From positions 310,001 through 374,000 of the forward strand of contig CAWBOT010000004.1 of the NCBI GenBank assembly GCA_963790505.1: a stretch of 64,000 nt of DNA, read 5' to 3'. Source of the stretch: Acidisarcina sp963790505. Lineage in GTDB: Bacteria; Acidobacteriota; Terriglobia; Terriglobales; Acidobacteriaceae. A model generated the notes under the pieces. That model saw only the letters and a program-made list of their open reading frames with translations, was not told the origin of the DNA and did no database searches. Of this stretch, positions 16,820-25,419 are shown in pieces. The position numbers were made by a program, and so were the translations under genes. The number at the start of each line of letters is the position of its first letter. The stretch's first letter is position 1.

Positions 16820-19309
16820 ATGCCCTCCTTCTGCGATGTTGCCCTGCCAGTCCCGCTTGATCGCGTCTTCACTTACAGAGTGGATAGTGTCGCAGACTTC
16901 TCCACCGAAAGCGTCGGTTGTCGGGTGATCGTACCCTTCCGCAATGAGAAGCTGACAGGCATCATCACTCGCGTGCACGACGAGCCGCCGCCGGTTGAAG
17001 CGAAGGCGGTCATCGACGTCCTCGATGCCGCGCCCCTGCTTGCGCCCGATCTGATGGAACTCGCGGGCTGGGTCAGCCAATACTACCTTGCCCCGCTTGG
17101 AGAAGTGTTCAGGTCGATGCTGCCGCTAATGGCCGAGGTCAAACACCAGACCCTCTACCGCATCGCCGAAAAAGGCCGCGACGCCCTTTACAACAGTGCC
17201 AACGACGGATCGTCTCGACGAAGCAGGAAGTCAGCGGCCGACCAGGACATCGAATATAGCGTCTTGAACTATCTGAATGCACTGAACGATGGCGAAGCGG
17301 CCCGCATATCGCGCCTGCGCTCGGCGACCGGCGCAACTCTCGATCTGTTAAACGGCATGCTCCGCAAGAAGTGGATCGCTCGCGAGACGTCAGCGGTCCA
17401 GCGCGACGCCCGCCGGACTGTCCGATTTGCGGCTTTGATTCACGACGTCCACATTCCCAAGCTGAACTCTAACCAGCAGAAGTTACTGGCGGAACTCGCC
17501 GGGGCCGGGGGCGAACTTGCGCTCGCGGAATTGCGACGTCTCGATCTTCCCGATTCGACGCTCGGCACGCTGGTCCGTCGCGGCCTCATTCGTATCGAGG
17601 AGCGTCCCGCCGACTTCCACCTTTCATCCCTGGGGATGGGCGGCGGCCCCATCGACTACAGTCTCAGCCCAGCTCAACACGCGGCCTTTCTCGGGATCGC
17701 CGCCGCTATGAGCGAAGACGCCTTTCGTCCCATCCTGCTTCACGGCGTCACCGGTTCAGGCAAGACCGCCGTGTATCTCGCCGCGATGCAGAGCGCTCTG
17801 GATGCGGGACACTCGGCTATCCTGCTTGTTCCGGAGATTGGCCTGACCCCTGCAATGGCGGCGCAGTTATATACCGCCTTTGGCAGTCACGTCGCGCTGC
17901 TGCACTCCGCGCTGACCCCCGAGGAGCGGGCCGAGCAGTGGCATCGCATTCGTGCCGGCGACGCCCGTATCGTCGTCGGTACTCGCTCGGCAATCTTCGC
18001 CCCGGTATCGAAGCTCGGCCTGGTTATCGTCGACGAAGAGCACGACTCGTCATACAAGCAGGAAGAGAATCCTCGTTACCACGCTCGCGACCTTGCGGTG
18101 ATGAGAGCCAAGTTGAATTCCGCGGCAGTGGTTCTCGGCTCGGCCACGCCTTCGCTCGAGTCGTGGCGCAATGCGACGACCGGCAAATATCAGCTGATGG
18201 AACTGCGCCAACGAGTTGCCGATCGGCCGCTTCCCGTCGTCGAACTTGTCGACATGCGCAAGGAGTTTCAAGAGACCGGGCAGGAGCAGCTCTTCTCCCG
18301 CCAGCTCATCGAAGAAACGCAGGCCACGCTTGATCGCGGCGAGCAAGCCATCATCCTGCTCAATCGCCGCGGCTATTCCTTCGTCGTGCTTTGCCGCGCC
18401 TGTGGTGAAAAATTGCAATGCGAGAACTGTGCCATCTCGCTCACCTATCATCGCCCGATTGCGGACGATCAAGACCCCTCCCCCACCGGGCAGAGATTGC
18501 AATGCCATTATTGCGGCTACAAGAGGACGGTGCCAAAGGTCTGCCCTTCCTGCGAAAGCGAGCATCTCCACTTTCTCGGGGCTGGCTCCCAGCAGGGCGA
18601 GCAGCGCCTTCAGGAGATCTTCCCTCACGCCCGTATTGGCCGCATGGACCGCGATACCGTACGCGGGCGCCACGACATGGAGCGGCTGCTCATCCGGCTG
18701 CATTCGGGTGAGATCAACTTGTTGGTCGGCACGCAGATGATCGCCAAGGGCCACGATATTCACGGTGTCACGCTGGTCGGCGTCGTCGGCGCGGACTTCG
18801 CCCTTGGCCTGCCCAATTTTCGCGCTGCCGAACGCGTCTTCCAGTTACTGACCCAGGTGTCAGGTCGTGCCGGGCGCGGTGAATTGCCAGGCAGGGTCCT
18901 GGTGCAGACCTATCATTCCGATCATTACGCGATTCGTTTTGCCGCCGCGCACGACTTCCACGCCTTCTCAGAGAAGGAGCTGCAGTTCCGGCGCTGGATG
19001 CACTATCCGCCCTTCGCCGTCCTGGCGAATTTGATTATCCAGAGTCCCCGGCTCGAAGAAGCTGCTGCTTGGTCAACGTCTCTAGGCAAATGGCTTCAGA
19101 ACACGCAGTTTGAGGGCGTCAGAATCCTCGGGCCAGCGACCGCGCCCATCAGCCGCCTGAAACGAATCTATCGTTTCCATTTCGTGATCAAAGCCGAGAA
19201 ACGCGCTACGCTTGCCCGCACGCTTCGTGCCGCGCTGGCGCATGCAGATTTGCTGAAGATCCCGCATCGCAACTTGATTGTCGATGTCGACGCCGTCAAC
19301 TTAATGTGA
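16820..19309 (+). CDS. priA: primosomal protein N' (replication-restart helicase)
   Basis: The 829-residue helicase reloads the replisome at stalled forks. It has the N-terminal DNA-binding region, a Walker A site (LLHGVTGSGKTAVYLA, about 309-324), the DEEH box (LVIVDEEHDSSYKQEENP), and a zinc-binding insertion with CRACGEKLQCENC and CHYCG plus CPSC. The helicase C-terminal motif ends with LTQVSGRAGRGELPGRVLVQT. The Ala/Arg-rich insertion near residues 130-145 (SSRRSRKSA) is not usual. The length fits the family, which ranges from 730 to 850 residues. Gene order around it is not a known operon: it is followed by a hairpin and a convergent HU gene. Confidence 0.96.
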   Translation: MPSFCDVALPVPLDRVFTYRVDSVADFSTESVGCRVIVPFRNEKLTGIITRVHDEPPPVEAKAVIDVLDAAPLLAPDLMELAGWVSQYYLAPLGEVFRSMLPLMAEVKHQTLYRIAEKGRDALYNSANDGSSRRSRKSAADQDIEYSVLNYLNALNDGEAARISRLRSATGATLDLLNGMLRKKWIARETSAVQRDARRTVRFAALIHDVHIPKLNSNQQKLLAELAGAGGELALAELRRLDLPDSTLGTLVRRGLIRIEERPADFHLSSLGMGGGPIDYSLSPAQHAAFLGIAAAMSEDAFRPILLHGVTGSGKTAVYLAAMQSALDAGHSAILLVPEIGLTPAMAAQLYTAFGSHVALLHSALTPEERAEQWHRIRAGDARIVVGTRSAIFAPVSKLGLVIVDEEHDSSYKQEENPRYHARDLAVMRAKLNSAAVVLGSATPSLESWRNATTGKYQLMELRQRVADRPLPVVELVDMRKEFQETGQEQLFSRQLIEETQATLDRGEQAIILLNRRGYSFVVLCRACGEKLQCENCAISLTYHRPIADDQDPSPTGQRLQCHYCGYKRTVPKVCPSCESEHLHFLGAGSQQGEQRLQEIFPHARIGRMDRDTVRGRHDMERLLIRLHSGEINLLVGTQMIAKGHDIHGVTLVGVVGADFALGLPNFRAAERVFQLLTQVSGRAGRGELPGRVLVQTYHSDHYAIRFAAAHDFHAFSEKELQFRRWMHYPPFAVLANLIIQSPRLEEAAAWSTSLGKWLQNTQFEGVRILGPATAPISRLKRIYRFHFVIKAEKRATLARTLRAALAHADLLKIPHRNLIVDVDAVNLM

Positions 19310-19381
19310 TCCGGAGTTGCTCGATTTGATCGTCAAATCGGCCATAGATGCTCTCAGCCTTGGACGCAACCAGAGCAAAAT

Positions 19382-19410
19382 CTTTGCTATCACAATCTGT
19401 GATTGCAAAG
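19382..19410. terminator. hairpin downstream of priA
   Basis: CTTTGC-T-ATCACA (19382-19394) pairs with TGTGAT-T-GCAAAG (19398-19410), 12 base pairs with one T-T mismatch and a 3-base loop. It lies 73 bases past the priA stop. A second hairpin follows at 19438-19464, CGGATGC pairing with GCATCCG. Either or both could end priA transcription. Confidence 0.5.
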
Positions 19411-19543
19411 AAGCTTTCCCCCCGGGCGACTCTACGGCGGATGCCTCAATAATCTCTGCATCCGCACGCAAAGCCACCATGAAGGTAAGCGGACATCAAC
19501 AGCGCGACCCAGCTATGCCCCGGGGGCTGCTCCGTCGCTGCAC

Positions 19544-19861
19544 TTAGGATCCTTCGACAGGATCGGCAGGCGGGGTGGCAATCGAGTCGGTGAGATGCAA
19601 CTCTTTTCCCGGCTTGAAGCGCACCGCTTTGCCTGGAGTGATGGTCACCTCGGCCCCCGTGCGGGGGTTGCGCCCTATGCCGGTCTTGCGCGGACGGACA
19701 TTGAAGACGCCGAAGCCACGGAGCTCGATACGATCCCCGATTGCAAGGGCTTTCTTAAGACTCTCGAAGACCGTGTCGACCGCCGCTTCTGCCTTGTTGC
19801 GAGGCAGCCCTGTTCGCTCGATCACGTTGTGGATGATGTCCTGCTTGATCAAGGCGCTCAC
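19544..19861 (-). CDS. HU/IHF-family DNA-binding protein
   Basis: This 105-residue protein is a bacterial histone-like subunit that bends DNA. It begins MSALIKQDIIHNVIERTG and carries the dimer core (KAEAAVDTVFESLKKAL), the family signature strand (IELRGFGVFNVRPRK) and the DNA-contacting arm with RNPRTG. The last 13 residues (TPPADPVEGS) extend beyond the usual HU end and are likely disordered. The shape of the arm and length fit either HU or an IHF-like subunit; I cannot decide between them. It is convergent with priA and divergent from dcd. Confidence 0.93.
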   Translation of the reverse strand: MSALIKQDIIHNVIERTGLPRNKAEAAVDTVFESLKKALAIGDRIELRGFGVFNVRPRKTGIGRNPRTGAEVTITPGKAVRFKPGKELHLTDSIATPPADPVEGS

Positions 19862-20036
19862 CTCGAAATATCGGCGGGGTCGTCTCTTCGCTCTAAGCCG
19901 ATGCTAGAGAGCTTCGATGGCATTGTCAACGCACACTGCGTCCCGTAATATGCTGATTTTAGAGATATATTCAGCAATCGCCTTTGGAGGCGGAAGCCGG
20001 TCGCCACGCACTTCGCGCGGTCCGGCGGGGAGAAGA

Positions 20037-20591
20037 ATGTCCATCAAGAGCGACCGTTGGATCCGCGAACAGGCCCTGAAACATGGCATGATCCAACCCT
20101 TCAGCGAAAAACAGGTCCGCGACGGAGTCATCTCCTACGGCCTATCGTCCTACGGCTACGATCTGCGCGTCGCCGATGAATTCAAGATATTCACCAACGT
20201 CAACAGCGCCATCATCGATCCCAAGGCTTTTGACGAGCGCTCCTTCGTGACGGTGCAGGGTGGTTCAGTGCTGGTTCCACCTAACTCCTTTGCCCTGGCG
20301 CGGTCGGTTGAATACTTCAAAATTCCTCGCGACGTCCTCACGATCTGTGTCGGCAAGTCCACGTACGCCCGCTGCGGCATCATTGTCAATGTCACGCCAT
20401 TCGAACCGGAATGGGAGGGTTTCGTCACCCTGGAGATCTCAAATACCACCCCTCTGCCGGCTCGAGTGTACGCAGACGAGGGCTTGTGCCAGATTCTCTT
20501 CTTCCAGTCCGATGAAGTCTGTGAAATCAGCTATGCGGACAGGAAGGGAAAATACCAGAACCAGCAGGGCATCGTTCTGCCTAAACTGTAG
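20037..20591 (+). CDS. dcd: dCTP deaminase
   Basis: The 184-residue enzyme converts dCTP to dUTP and ammonia, the main route to thymidine nucleotides in bacteria that have it. Visible family segments are MSIKSDRWIREQALKHGMI at the N-terminus, SSYGYDLRVADEF, GKSTYARCGIIVNVTPFEP with the catalytic region, and the C-terminal KYQNQQGIVLPKL. The ATG at 20037 follows GGGGAGAAGA and is preferred over an upstream in-frame ATG at 19917 that would add 40 unrelated residues. The gene is alone between a divergent HU gene and a strong terminator. Confidence 0.96.
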   Translation: MSIKSDRWIREQALKHGMIQPFSEKQVRDGVISYGLSSYGYDLRVADEFKIFTNVNSAIIDPKAFDERSFVTVQGGSVLVPPNSFALARSVEYFKIPRDVLTICVGKSTYARCGIIVNVTPFEPEWEGFVTLEISNTTPLPARVYADEGLCQILFFQSDEVCEISYADRKGKYQNQQGIVLPKL

Positions 20592-20900
20592 CGCCCGCCC
20601 GCTTAGAAATCTCTACGAGGGTATTACTTTGGTGACTTGCGGTAACCAGACAGGACGCTCATAGTAGTTTCTAGAAACAACGCAGATCTGGGGAACGGGG
20701 TGGACAGGGCCTAATGACCTTTTCCGCCCCGATTTTTTTTGAATGCGGCGAATTCAACCCGGCCTGTCTCAACCCCCTCAGTAAAACCCGCATCTAATCC
20801 GGTTGTCGGTAAAGCGACACAGGTATCAAAATCCGCTCGAAACATTTTTTATGGTTATACAAGCCCGGGGAGAGACCTCCGCCGGGGGACAGGGGACGAA
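20592..20900 (+). promoter_or_regulatory. intergenic region between dcd and the SYLF gene
   Basis: About 309 bases. It holds the dcd terminator at 20696-20740 and then about 160 bases of likely promoter for the SYLF gene, where TATACA near 20860 could be a -10 box but no good -35 is seen. An in-frame ATG at 20739 begins a 54-residue extension of the SYLF frame that does not look coding. Confidence 0.4.
20696..20740 (+). terminator. intrinsic terminator of dcd
   Basis: An imperfect GC-rich stem (CGGGGTGGACAGG pairing with CCTTTTCCGCCCCG) is followed directly by A and T8 (20733-20740). It is the most classical intrinsic terminator in this region and lies about 105 bases past dcd. Confidence 0.75.
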
Positions 20901-21587
20901 ATGAAGAAGATCTTAACAGCACTTTGCCTTGCGGGAGCGGTTACGTTATCCGCGAATGCCGCCAGCGATAAGGCAACACTCGATAGTCGCGTTACAGCTG
21001 CCACCGCTACGATTCAAGAGATCATGAATGTTCCGGACAAAGGCATTCCCGATAACATTGCCAAGAATGCAACCTGCATCGCCGTTATCCCGGGTTTGAA
21101 AAAAGGAGCGTTTATTTTTGGCGCCGAGTATGGCCGCGGCGTGGTGACCTGCCGCACCGGACACGGCTGGAGCGCACCCGCCTTCATCACCTTGGGCGGT
21201 GGCTCCTTCGGCCTTCAGCTTGGTGGTCAGTCGACGGATGTCGTGCTCGTCGCAGTCAACGACAAGGGCTTCCAGGATCTGCTGAAGTCAAAATTCAAAA
21301 TCGGTGGAGACGCCGCCGCAGCCGCAGGCCCGGTTGGCCGGAACTCCCAGGCGTCGACCGACATTCTGCTGAAGGCCGAACTGCTGACCTACTCTCGCAG
21401 CAGGGGACTCTTCGCCGGAATTGACCTCACCGGGACCTCAGTGACTCAAAGCGGCGATGACACTACCGCCTATTATGGTGCGCCCCACACCGCCGAAGAC
21501 ATTCTTCACGGCAACGTCCCGGTTCCCGACGACGCGAAGCCTTTCGTTCGCACCGTGGCGAAGTACTTCCGGTCCGTCCAGAAGTAA
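20901..21587 (+). CDS. lipid-binding SYLF-domain protein, exported
   Basis: The 228-residue product begins with a signal peptide (ILTALCLAGAVTLSANA) and consists of a SYLF/YSC84 domain. Typical segments are ATIQEIMNVPDKGIPD, CIAVIPGLKKGAFIFG, YGRGVVTCRTGHGWSAPAFI and the C-terminal LLTYSRSRGLFAGIDLTG. Family members bind phosphoinositides in eukaryotes; in bacteria the role is unknown, probably envelope-associated. I start at the ATG at 20901, just after GGGGACG, because the 54 upstream codons have no family similarity and precede the signal peptide. A strong hairpin follows the gene. Confidence 0.9.
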   Translation: MKKILTALCLAGAVTLSANAASDKATLDSRVTAATATIQEIMNVPDKGIPDNIAKNATCIAVIPGLKKGAFIFGAEYGRGVVTCRTGHGWSAPAFITLGGGSFGLQLGGQSTDVVLVAVNDKGFQDLLKSKFKIGGDAAAAAGPVGRNSQASTDILLKAELLTYSRSRGLFAGIDLTGTSVTQSGDDTTAYYGAPHTAEDILHGNVPVPDDAKPFVRTVAKYFRSVQK

Positions 21588-21608
21588 CAATCTACGATGA
21601 CTATGGTT

Positions 21609-21639
21609 TCAAAGGGCGGCCCACGAGGCCGCCCTTTGA
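21609..21639 (+). terminator. 13-bp perfect hairpin after the SYLF gene
   Basis: TCAAAGGGCGGCC (21609-21621) pairs with GGCCGCCCTTTGA (21627-21639), with a 5-base loop and no T tract. It lies 20 bases after the stop codon. Confidence 0.75.
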
Positions 21640-21712
21640 GCGTTAAGCTCCGCGCATCCTGGACGCGCCTTTGAGCTACACTTTGCCTTGAACCGAATGC
21701 GCAAACGCACGA

Positions 21713-22618
21713 ATGCGAAGAAAGCTTGAGTATCTCGCGGTCTTGGTGCTCATCAGGGCCATCGGCCTGCTGCCCCGGGAAGCCGCGCGCCGACTAGGGG
21801 CTGCGATCGGCGCCCTCGCGTTTATGGCGCTCCCGCGGTTGCGACGGGTCGGGTACCGCAACCTGCAAATAGCCTTTCCGAGACAATCCAGGCCCGAACA
21901 CACGGCCATTCTTCGCGCCGAATACCGCAGTCTTGGTTGGCAGCTCGCCGAGTTTTGCCAAATGCGTAAGTACACTCCGGAAAATACTGCCAGTTTCATT
22001 CGGTATGAGGGACTGGATCACTACCTCGCCGCCCGAGAGTCCGGACGTGGAGTTCTGATCCTCACCGGCCACCTGGGTGCCTGGGAGCTTTCCAGCTTTT
22101 ACCACTCGTTGATGGGCTATCCCATGAGCATGGTTATTCGCCGTCTGGACAACGAGCTTGTCGACCGCCTGGTGAACGAGATCCGCTGCCAGCATGGCAA
22201 CACCGTCGTCCACAAGGACGACTTCGCACGCGGTCTCATTGCGGCGATGCGCCAGGGGGAAACCGTGGGCATTCTTATGGACACCAACATGACTCCTCCG
22301 CAGGGCCTCTTCGTCGACTTCTTCGGCACGCCCGCTTGCACCGCATCGGGACTGGCGCGGGTCGCGCTCAAGACCGGCGCTGCCGTGCTGCCTGGCTTTC
22401 TGCTCTGGGAAGCCTTGTCGCAGCAATACGTGTTGCGCTTCGGTGAGCAATTGGCCCTGATTCGCAGCAACGATAACGATGCCGACGTCCTCGCCAACAC
22501 CGCGCTCTTTACCAGCCTTCTCGAAGATTACATCCGCAGGCATCGCGAACAGTGGCTCTGGCTCCATCGGCGGTGGAAGACGCGCCCTGAAGGAGAGCCG
22601 CCAATCTATACCAAGTAA
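21713..22618 (+). CDS. lysophospholipid acyltransferase family protein (LpxL/HtrB-like)
   Basis: The 301-residue protein has an N-terminal hydrophobic segment and the acyltransferase core. The catalytic HX4E motif is HLGAWE (in TGHLGAWELSSFYH, about residue 122). GILMDTNMTPPQGLFVDFFG is the typical Asp/Pro-rich central motif, and the C-terminal HREQWLWLHRRWK matches the LpxL/LpxM family. These inner-membrane enzymes add secondary acyl chains to lipid A. The lpxD gene follows 24 bases downstream, which supports lipid A function and a shared transcript. I give no gene symbol because LpxL, LpxM and LpxP cannot be told apart by eye. Confidence 0.9.
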   Translation: MRRKLEYLAVLVLIRAIGLLPREAARRLGAAIGALAFMALPRLRRVGYRNLQIAFPRQSRPEHTAILRAEYRSLGWQLAEFCQMRKYTPENTASFIRYEGLDHYLAARESGRGVLILTGHLGAWELSSFYHSLMGYPMSMVIRRLDNELVDRLVNEIRCQHGNTVVHKDDFARGLIAAMRQGETVGILMDTNMTPPQGLFVDFFGTPACTASGLARVALKTGAAVLPGFLLWEALSQQYVLRFGEQLALIRSNDNDADVLANTALFTSLLEDYIRRHREQWLWLHRRWKTRPEGEPPIYTK

Positions 22619-22642
22619 GATGGGCGCAGGTGCCTAAAGACC

Positions 22643-23656
22643 GTGATCAGCCTGCAACAGATCTCCGCCGCGCTGGGCCTTCCAGTTAAAGAAGGCTGGC
22701 GAGACATACTCGTCTCGCATGTCTCGAGCATCCAGTCGGCGCGGCCCGGCTCCCTGGTCTTCGCCACCGATGCCGCCTCGGCTGCTGCAGCACTGGAGTC
22801 AGCTGCGACAGCGATCATCCTGCCTAGCGGTATCGACGATGAAATGTCTGCGAACAAACCCGTCTTGCCCAGTGCCAACCCACGCCTTGATTTTGCGCGG
22901 GCCGCGCTTCTCCTTCGCGGCGCTGAACACCCCAGCGAAATCCATCCCACTGCAGTCATCCATCCCTCGGCGCACATCCCCGTTACCGCCTCAATCGCCG
23001 CCTGTGCAGTAGTCGGCGCTAGTGCCAAGCTCGGCGAGCGCACCATGATTGGCGAAGGTGTGGTGATTGGCGAAGGCGTATCCATCGGCGCTGACTGCCA
23101 CCTCTACCCGCGCGTCGTTATTTATCCGGGAACTGCGATCGGGGATCGCGTCGTCGTTCACGCCGGAGCGGTCCTCGGTAGCGATGGCTACGGCTATGTC
23201 CGTGACCCAGCGACCAGTGAATATCTCCAGTTTCCCCAGCAAGGCCAGCTGATCATCGAGGACGACGTCGAAATCGGCGCGAATACCACCATTGATCGCG
23301 GTGCCCTCGACGCCACCGTCATCGGGCGCGGTGCCAAGCTCGACAATCTCATTCACCTTGGCCACAACGTCGTCGTCGGGCAGAACGTCCTGATCGCCGC
23401 GCAAACCGGAATCTCCGGCTCGACCACCATCGGCAATAACGCCATCATTGGCGGCCAGGTCGGGGTTGGCGACCACGCCCACATCGGCGAAAACGTCATC
23501 CTCGGCTCTCAGGCGGGAGTGTTGCCCGGAAAGAAACTCCGCGCCACCGGTGGGATTTTGTGGGGCACGCCCGCCCAGCCGGTGAAACACATTCTGAAAG
23601 AACTCGGCCTATTGCGCCGACTTCGCAGGCGGGATGCTGGCGAAGAAGAGAGTTAG
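22643..23656 (+). CDS. lpxD: UDP-3-O-(3-hydroxyacyl)glucosamine N-acyltransferase
   Basis: The 337-residue enzyme adds the second 3-hydroxyacyl chain to UDP-glucosamine in lipid A synthesis. The N-terminal uridine-binding domain (about 1-105) is followed by a left-handed beta helix of hexapeptide repeats (about 105-325), with the catalytic region around LDNLIHLGHNVVVG containing the conserved His. GSDGYGYVRDP and the short C-terminal helix (HILKELGLLRRLRR) fit LpxD. The start is a GTG at 22643; the first residues (MISLQQISAALGL) are typical. It is 24 bases from the acyltransferase gene. The last residues are Arg/Glu-rich. Confidence 0.95.
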   Translation: MISLQQISAALGLPVKEGWRDILVSHVSSIQSARPGSLVFATDAASAAAALESAATAIILPSGIDDEMSANKPVLPSANPRLDFARAALLLRGAEHPSEIHPTAVIHPSAHIPVTASIAACAVVGASAKLGERTMIGEGVVIGEGVSIGADCHLYPRVVIYPGTAIGDRVVVHAGAVLGSDGYGYVRDPATSEYLQFPQQGQLIIEDDVEIGANTTIDRGALDATVIGRGAKLDNLIHLGHNVVVGQNVLIAAQTGISGSTTIGNNAIIGGQVGVGDHAHIGENVILGSQAGVLPGKKLRATGGILWGTPAQPVKHILKELGLLRRLRRRDAGEEES

Positions 23657-23765
23657 GTCGGTGAGATGCGTCGGCCACACTTGGATTCCGCGACCCGGTG
23701 AGTTAGCCTCGTGGGAACGTCCTTTGGAAGACCGCGTTCGTTGAGAGCAGGAGAACCGGAACTGC

Positions 23766-25037
23766 ATGAAAGTCTTGATTATCGGTTCAGGCGGCCGGGA
23801 ACATGCTTTGTCCTGGGCCTGCGCTAAATCGCCCCGGGTTGACGAAGTCGCCTGCGCGCCAGGCAACGGCGGCATCGCTTCGGTCGCGCGTTGCGTCCCC
23901 GCGCGAGCAACGGAACTCGACGATCTGCTGCGCGTTGTCGCGTCAGAAAAGCCGGACTTGACCATCGTCGGCCCGGAGTTGCCGCTCTCCCTCGGTCTCG
24001 TGGATGAGTTGCGTCGCCGCAGCCTGCCCGTCTTCGGCCCCACCAGGGCTGCGGCGATGCTTGAGACCAGCAAGGCCTTCGCCAAGCGCTTCATGCAGCG
24101 CCACAACATCCCCACCGCCAAGTATGTCGCGGTTTCAGACCGCACCCAGGCGCTCGAATCGCTCGACCTCTTCCATTTCCCGGTGGTGGTCAAGGCGGAT
24201 GGCCTCGCGGCCGGCAAAGGCGTGCTCATCTGCGATACCAAACCCGAGGCGGAGGCTGCGATCGCCGGCCTCTTCAGCGGGACGCTGCTCGGAGCGGTCG
24301 AAGAGTCAATCGTGATCGAGGAGTTCCTGGAAGGCGAAGAGATCTCCTTCCTCCTGCTTTCCGACGGCATACATGCAACGCCGCTTGTGCCCGCTCAGGA
24401 CCACAAGCGCATCGGCGAAGGGGACACAGGACTGAACACCGGTGGGATGGGCGTGTACTCGACGGACGCGATCATTGCCGAGACGATGCAGAGTTGGCTC
24501 GTGCAGCACGTCGCCCAGCCGACCATCGATGGCATGGCGGCAGAGGAAACTCCTTTCACTGGGGTGCTCTATTGCGGCCTCATGATGACCGCCCGAGGCC
24601 CTATGGTGCTCGAATACAACACCCGCTTCGGCGATCCGGAGACCCAGGCGATCCTCATCCGCATGGAAAGCGATCTCGTAGAGGGTCTGGAATCCTGCGT
24701 CGAGGGCCGGTTGAGCGACACTGAATTCCGCTGGCGGGCCGGGGCCTCGGCTTGCGTGGTCGCGGCTTCCGAGGGATACCCGGGAAGCTACACCGCGGGG
24801 GGAAAAATCACCGGGCTCGACGCCGCGGGCGAAGTCGCGCAGGTCTTTCATGCCGGAACGACCCTCCTGAACGGTGAGTATCTGACCAACGGCGGTCGTG
24901 TGCTCGGCGTCACTGCCGCTGCTGGGACTCTGCAGGAGGCCCTCGGTCTGGCCTATGAAGGCATGGGCCGAATTCACTTTGACGGCATGTATTACCGGCG
25001 AGACATCGGATACCGCGCTTTGCAGCCGGCAAAATGA
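23766..25037 (+). CDS. purD: phosphoribosylamine-glycine ligase
   Basis: The 423-residue ATP-grasp enzyme joins glycine to phosphoribosylamine, the second step of purine synthesis. The N-terminal Rossmann domain opens with MKVLIIGSGGREHALSWA. The ATP-grasp region has VVVKADGLAAGKGVLIC, EEFLEGEEISFL and the substrate loop RFGDPETQAILIR. The C-terminal part (GYPGSYTAGGKITGL, NGGRVLGVTAAAGTLQEAL) is also typical. Length is normal. The start follows a purine-rich region (AGGAGAACCGG). It sits 109 bases after lpxD, so the link with lipid A genes is only positional; DUF503 follows. Confidence 0.96.
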   Translation: MKVLIIGSGGREHALSWACAKSPRVDEVACAPGNGGIASVARCVPARATELDDLLRVVASEKPDLTIVGPELPLSLGLVDELRRRSLPVFGPTRAAAMLETSKAFAKRFMQRHNIPTAKYVAVSDRTQALESLDLFHFPVVVKADGLAAGKGVLICDTKPEAEAAIAGLFSGTLLGAVEESIVIEEFLEGEEISFLLLSDGIHATPLVPAQDHKRIGEGDTGLNTGGMGVYSTDAIIAETMQSWLVQHVAQPTIDGMAAEETPFTGVLYCGLMMTARGPMVLEYNTRFGDPETQAILIRMESDLVEGLESCVEGRLSDTEFRWRAGASACVVAASEGYPGSYTAGGKITGLDAAGEVAQVFHAGTTLLNGEYLTNGGRVLGVTAAAGTLQEALGLAYEGMGRIHFDGMYYRRDIGYRALQPAK

Positions 25038-25101
25038 CGACCGGGTCTTCCGCCGAACGGTTCTTGAAGCCGCCTGCGCTGCCACGCGCCAATCGACAAG
25101 A

Positions 25102-25401
25102 ATGCCGATAGCCGCTCTCACCATCGAACTTCGCATCGAGCATGCCCAGTCGCTCAAAGACCGCCGTCAGGTGGTCCGCAGCCTGAAGGAAAAGCTCGGT
25201 CATGCCTTCAACATCTCGGTCGCCGAGCTCGACGAAGCCGTCACCTGGCAGAGCGCCACGATTGGGGTCGCCGCCATCTCCCGCTCACGCGACTATCTGA
25301 CCGGCCTCATGCGTCAGGTTGAGGATGCGGCCACCCGCATTGCCAACGATCTCGGCGCGACTGTCGCCGATTCGTGGTGGGAGTTCCTCGAAGAAGAGTA
25401 G
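25102..25401 (+). CDS. DUF503 family protein (YlxP-like)
   Basis: The 99-residue protein is a small alpha/beta fold of unknown function. The conserved core is HAQSLKDRRQVVRSLKEKLG, then FNISVAELD, WQSATIGVAAIS and the C-terminal WWEFLEEE. In many bacteria the family lies near rbfA/infB (the YlxP position); here it follows purD instead. The ATG at 25102 is chosen as the domain start; the open frame continues upstream in-frame across the end of purD but in another reading frame and that part is not coding. Confidence 0.85.
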   Translation: MPIAALTIELRIEHAQSLKDRRQVVRSLKEKLGHAFNISVAELDEAVTWQSATIGVAAISRSRDYLTGLMRQVEDAATRIANDLGATVADSWWEFLEEE

Positions 25402-25419
25402 CCGGCGAGCCCAGGGAGC

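Noticed and set aside
19389..19403. ATCACA-ATC-TGTGAT as a CRP-type site
   Set aside because: CRP sites are TGTGA-N6-TCACA; the half-sites are in the opposite order here. It is part of a hairpin behind priA.
20739..20900. 54-codon N-terminal extension of the SYLF protein
   Set aside because: The ATG at 20739 lies in the dcd terminator's T run, has no ribosome site and would put residues before a signal peptide.
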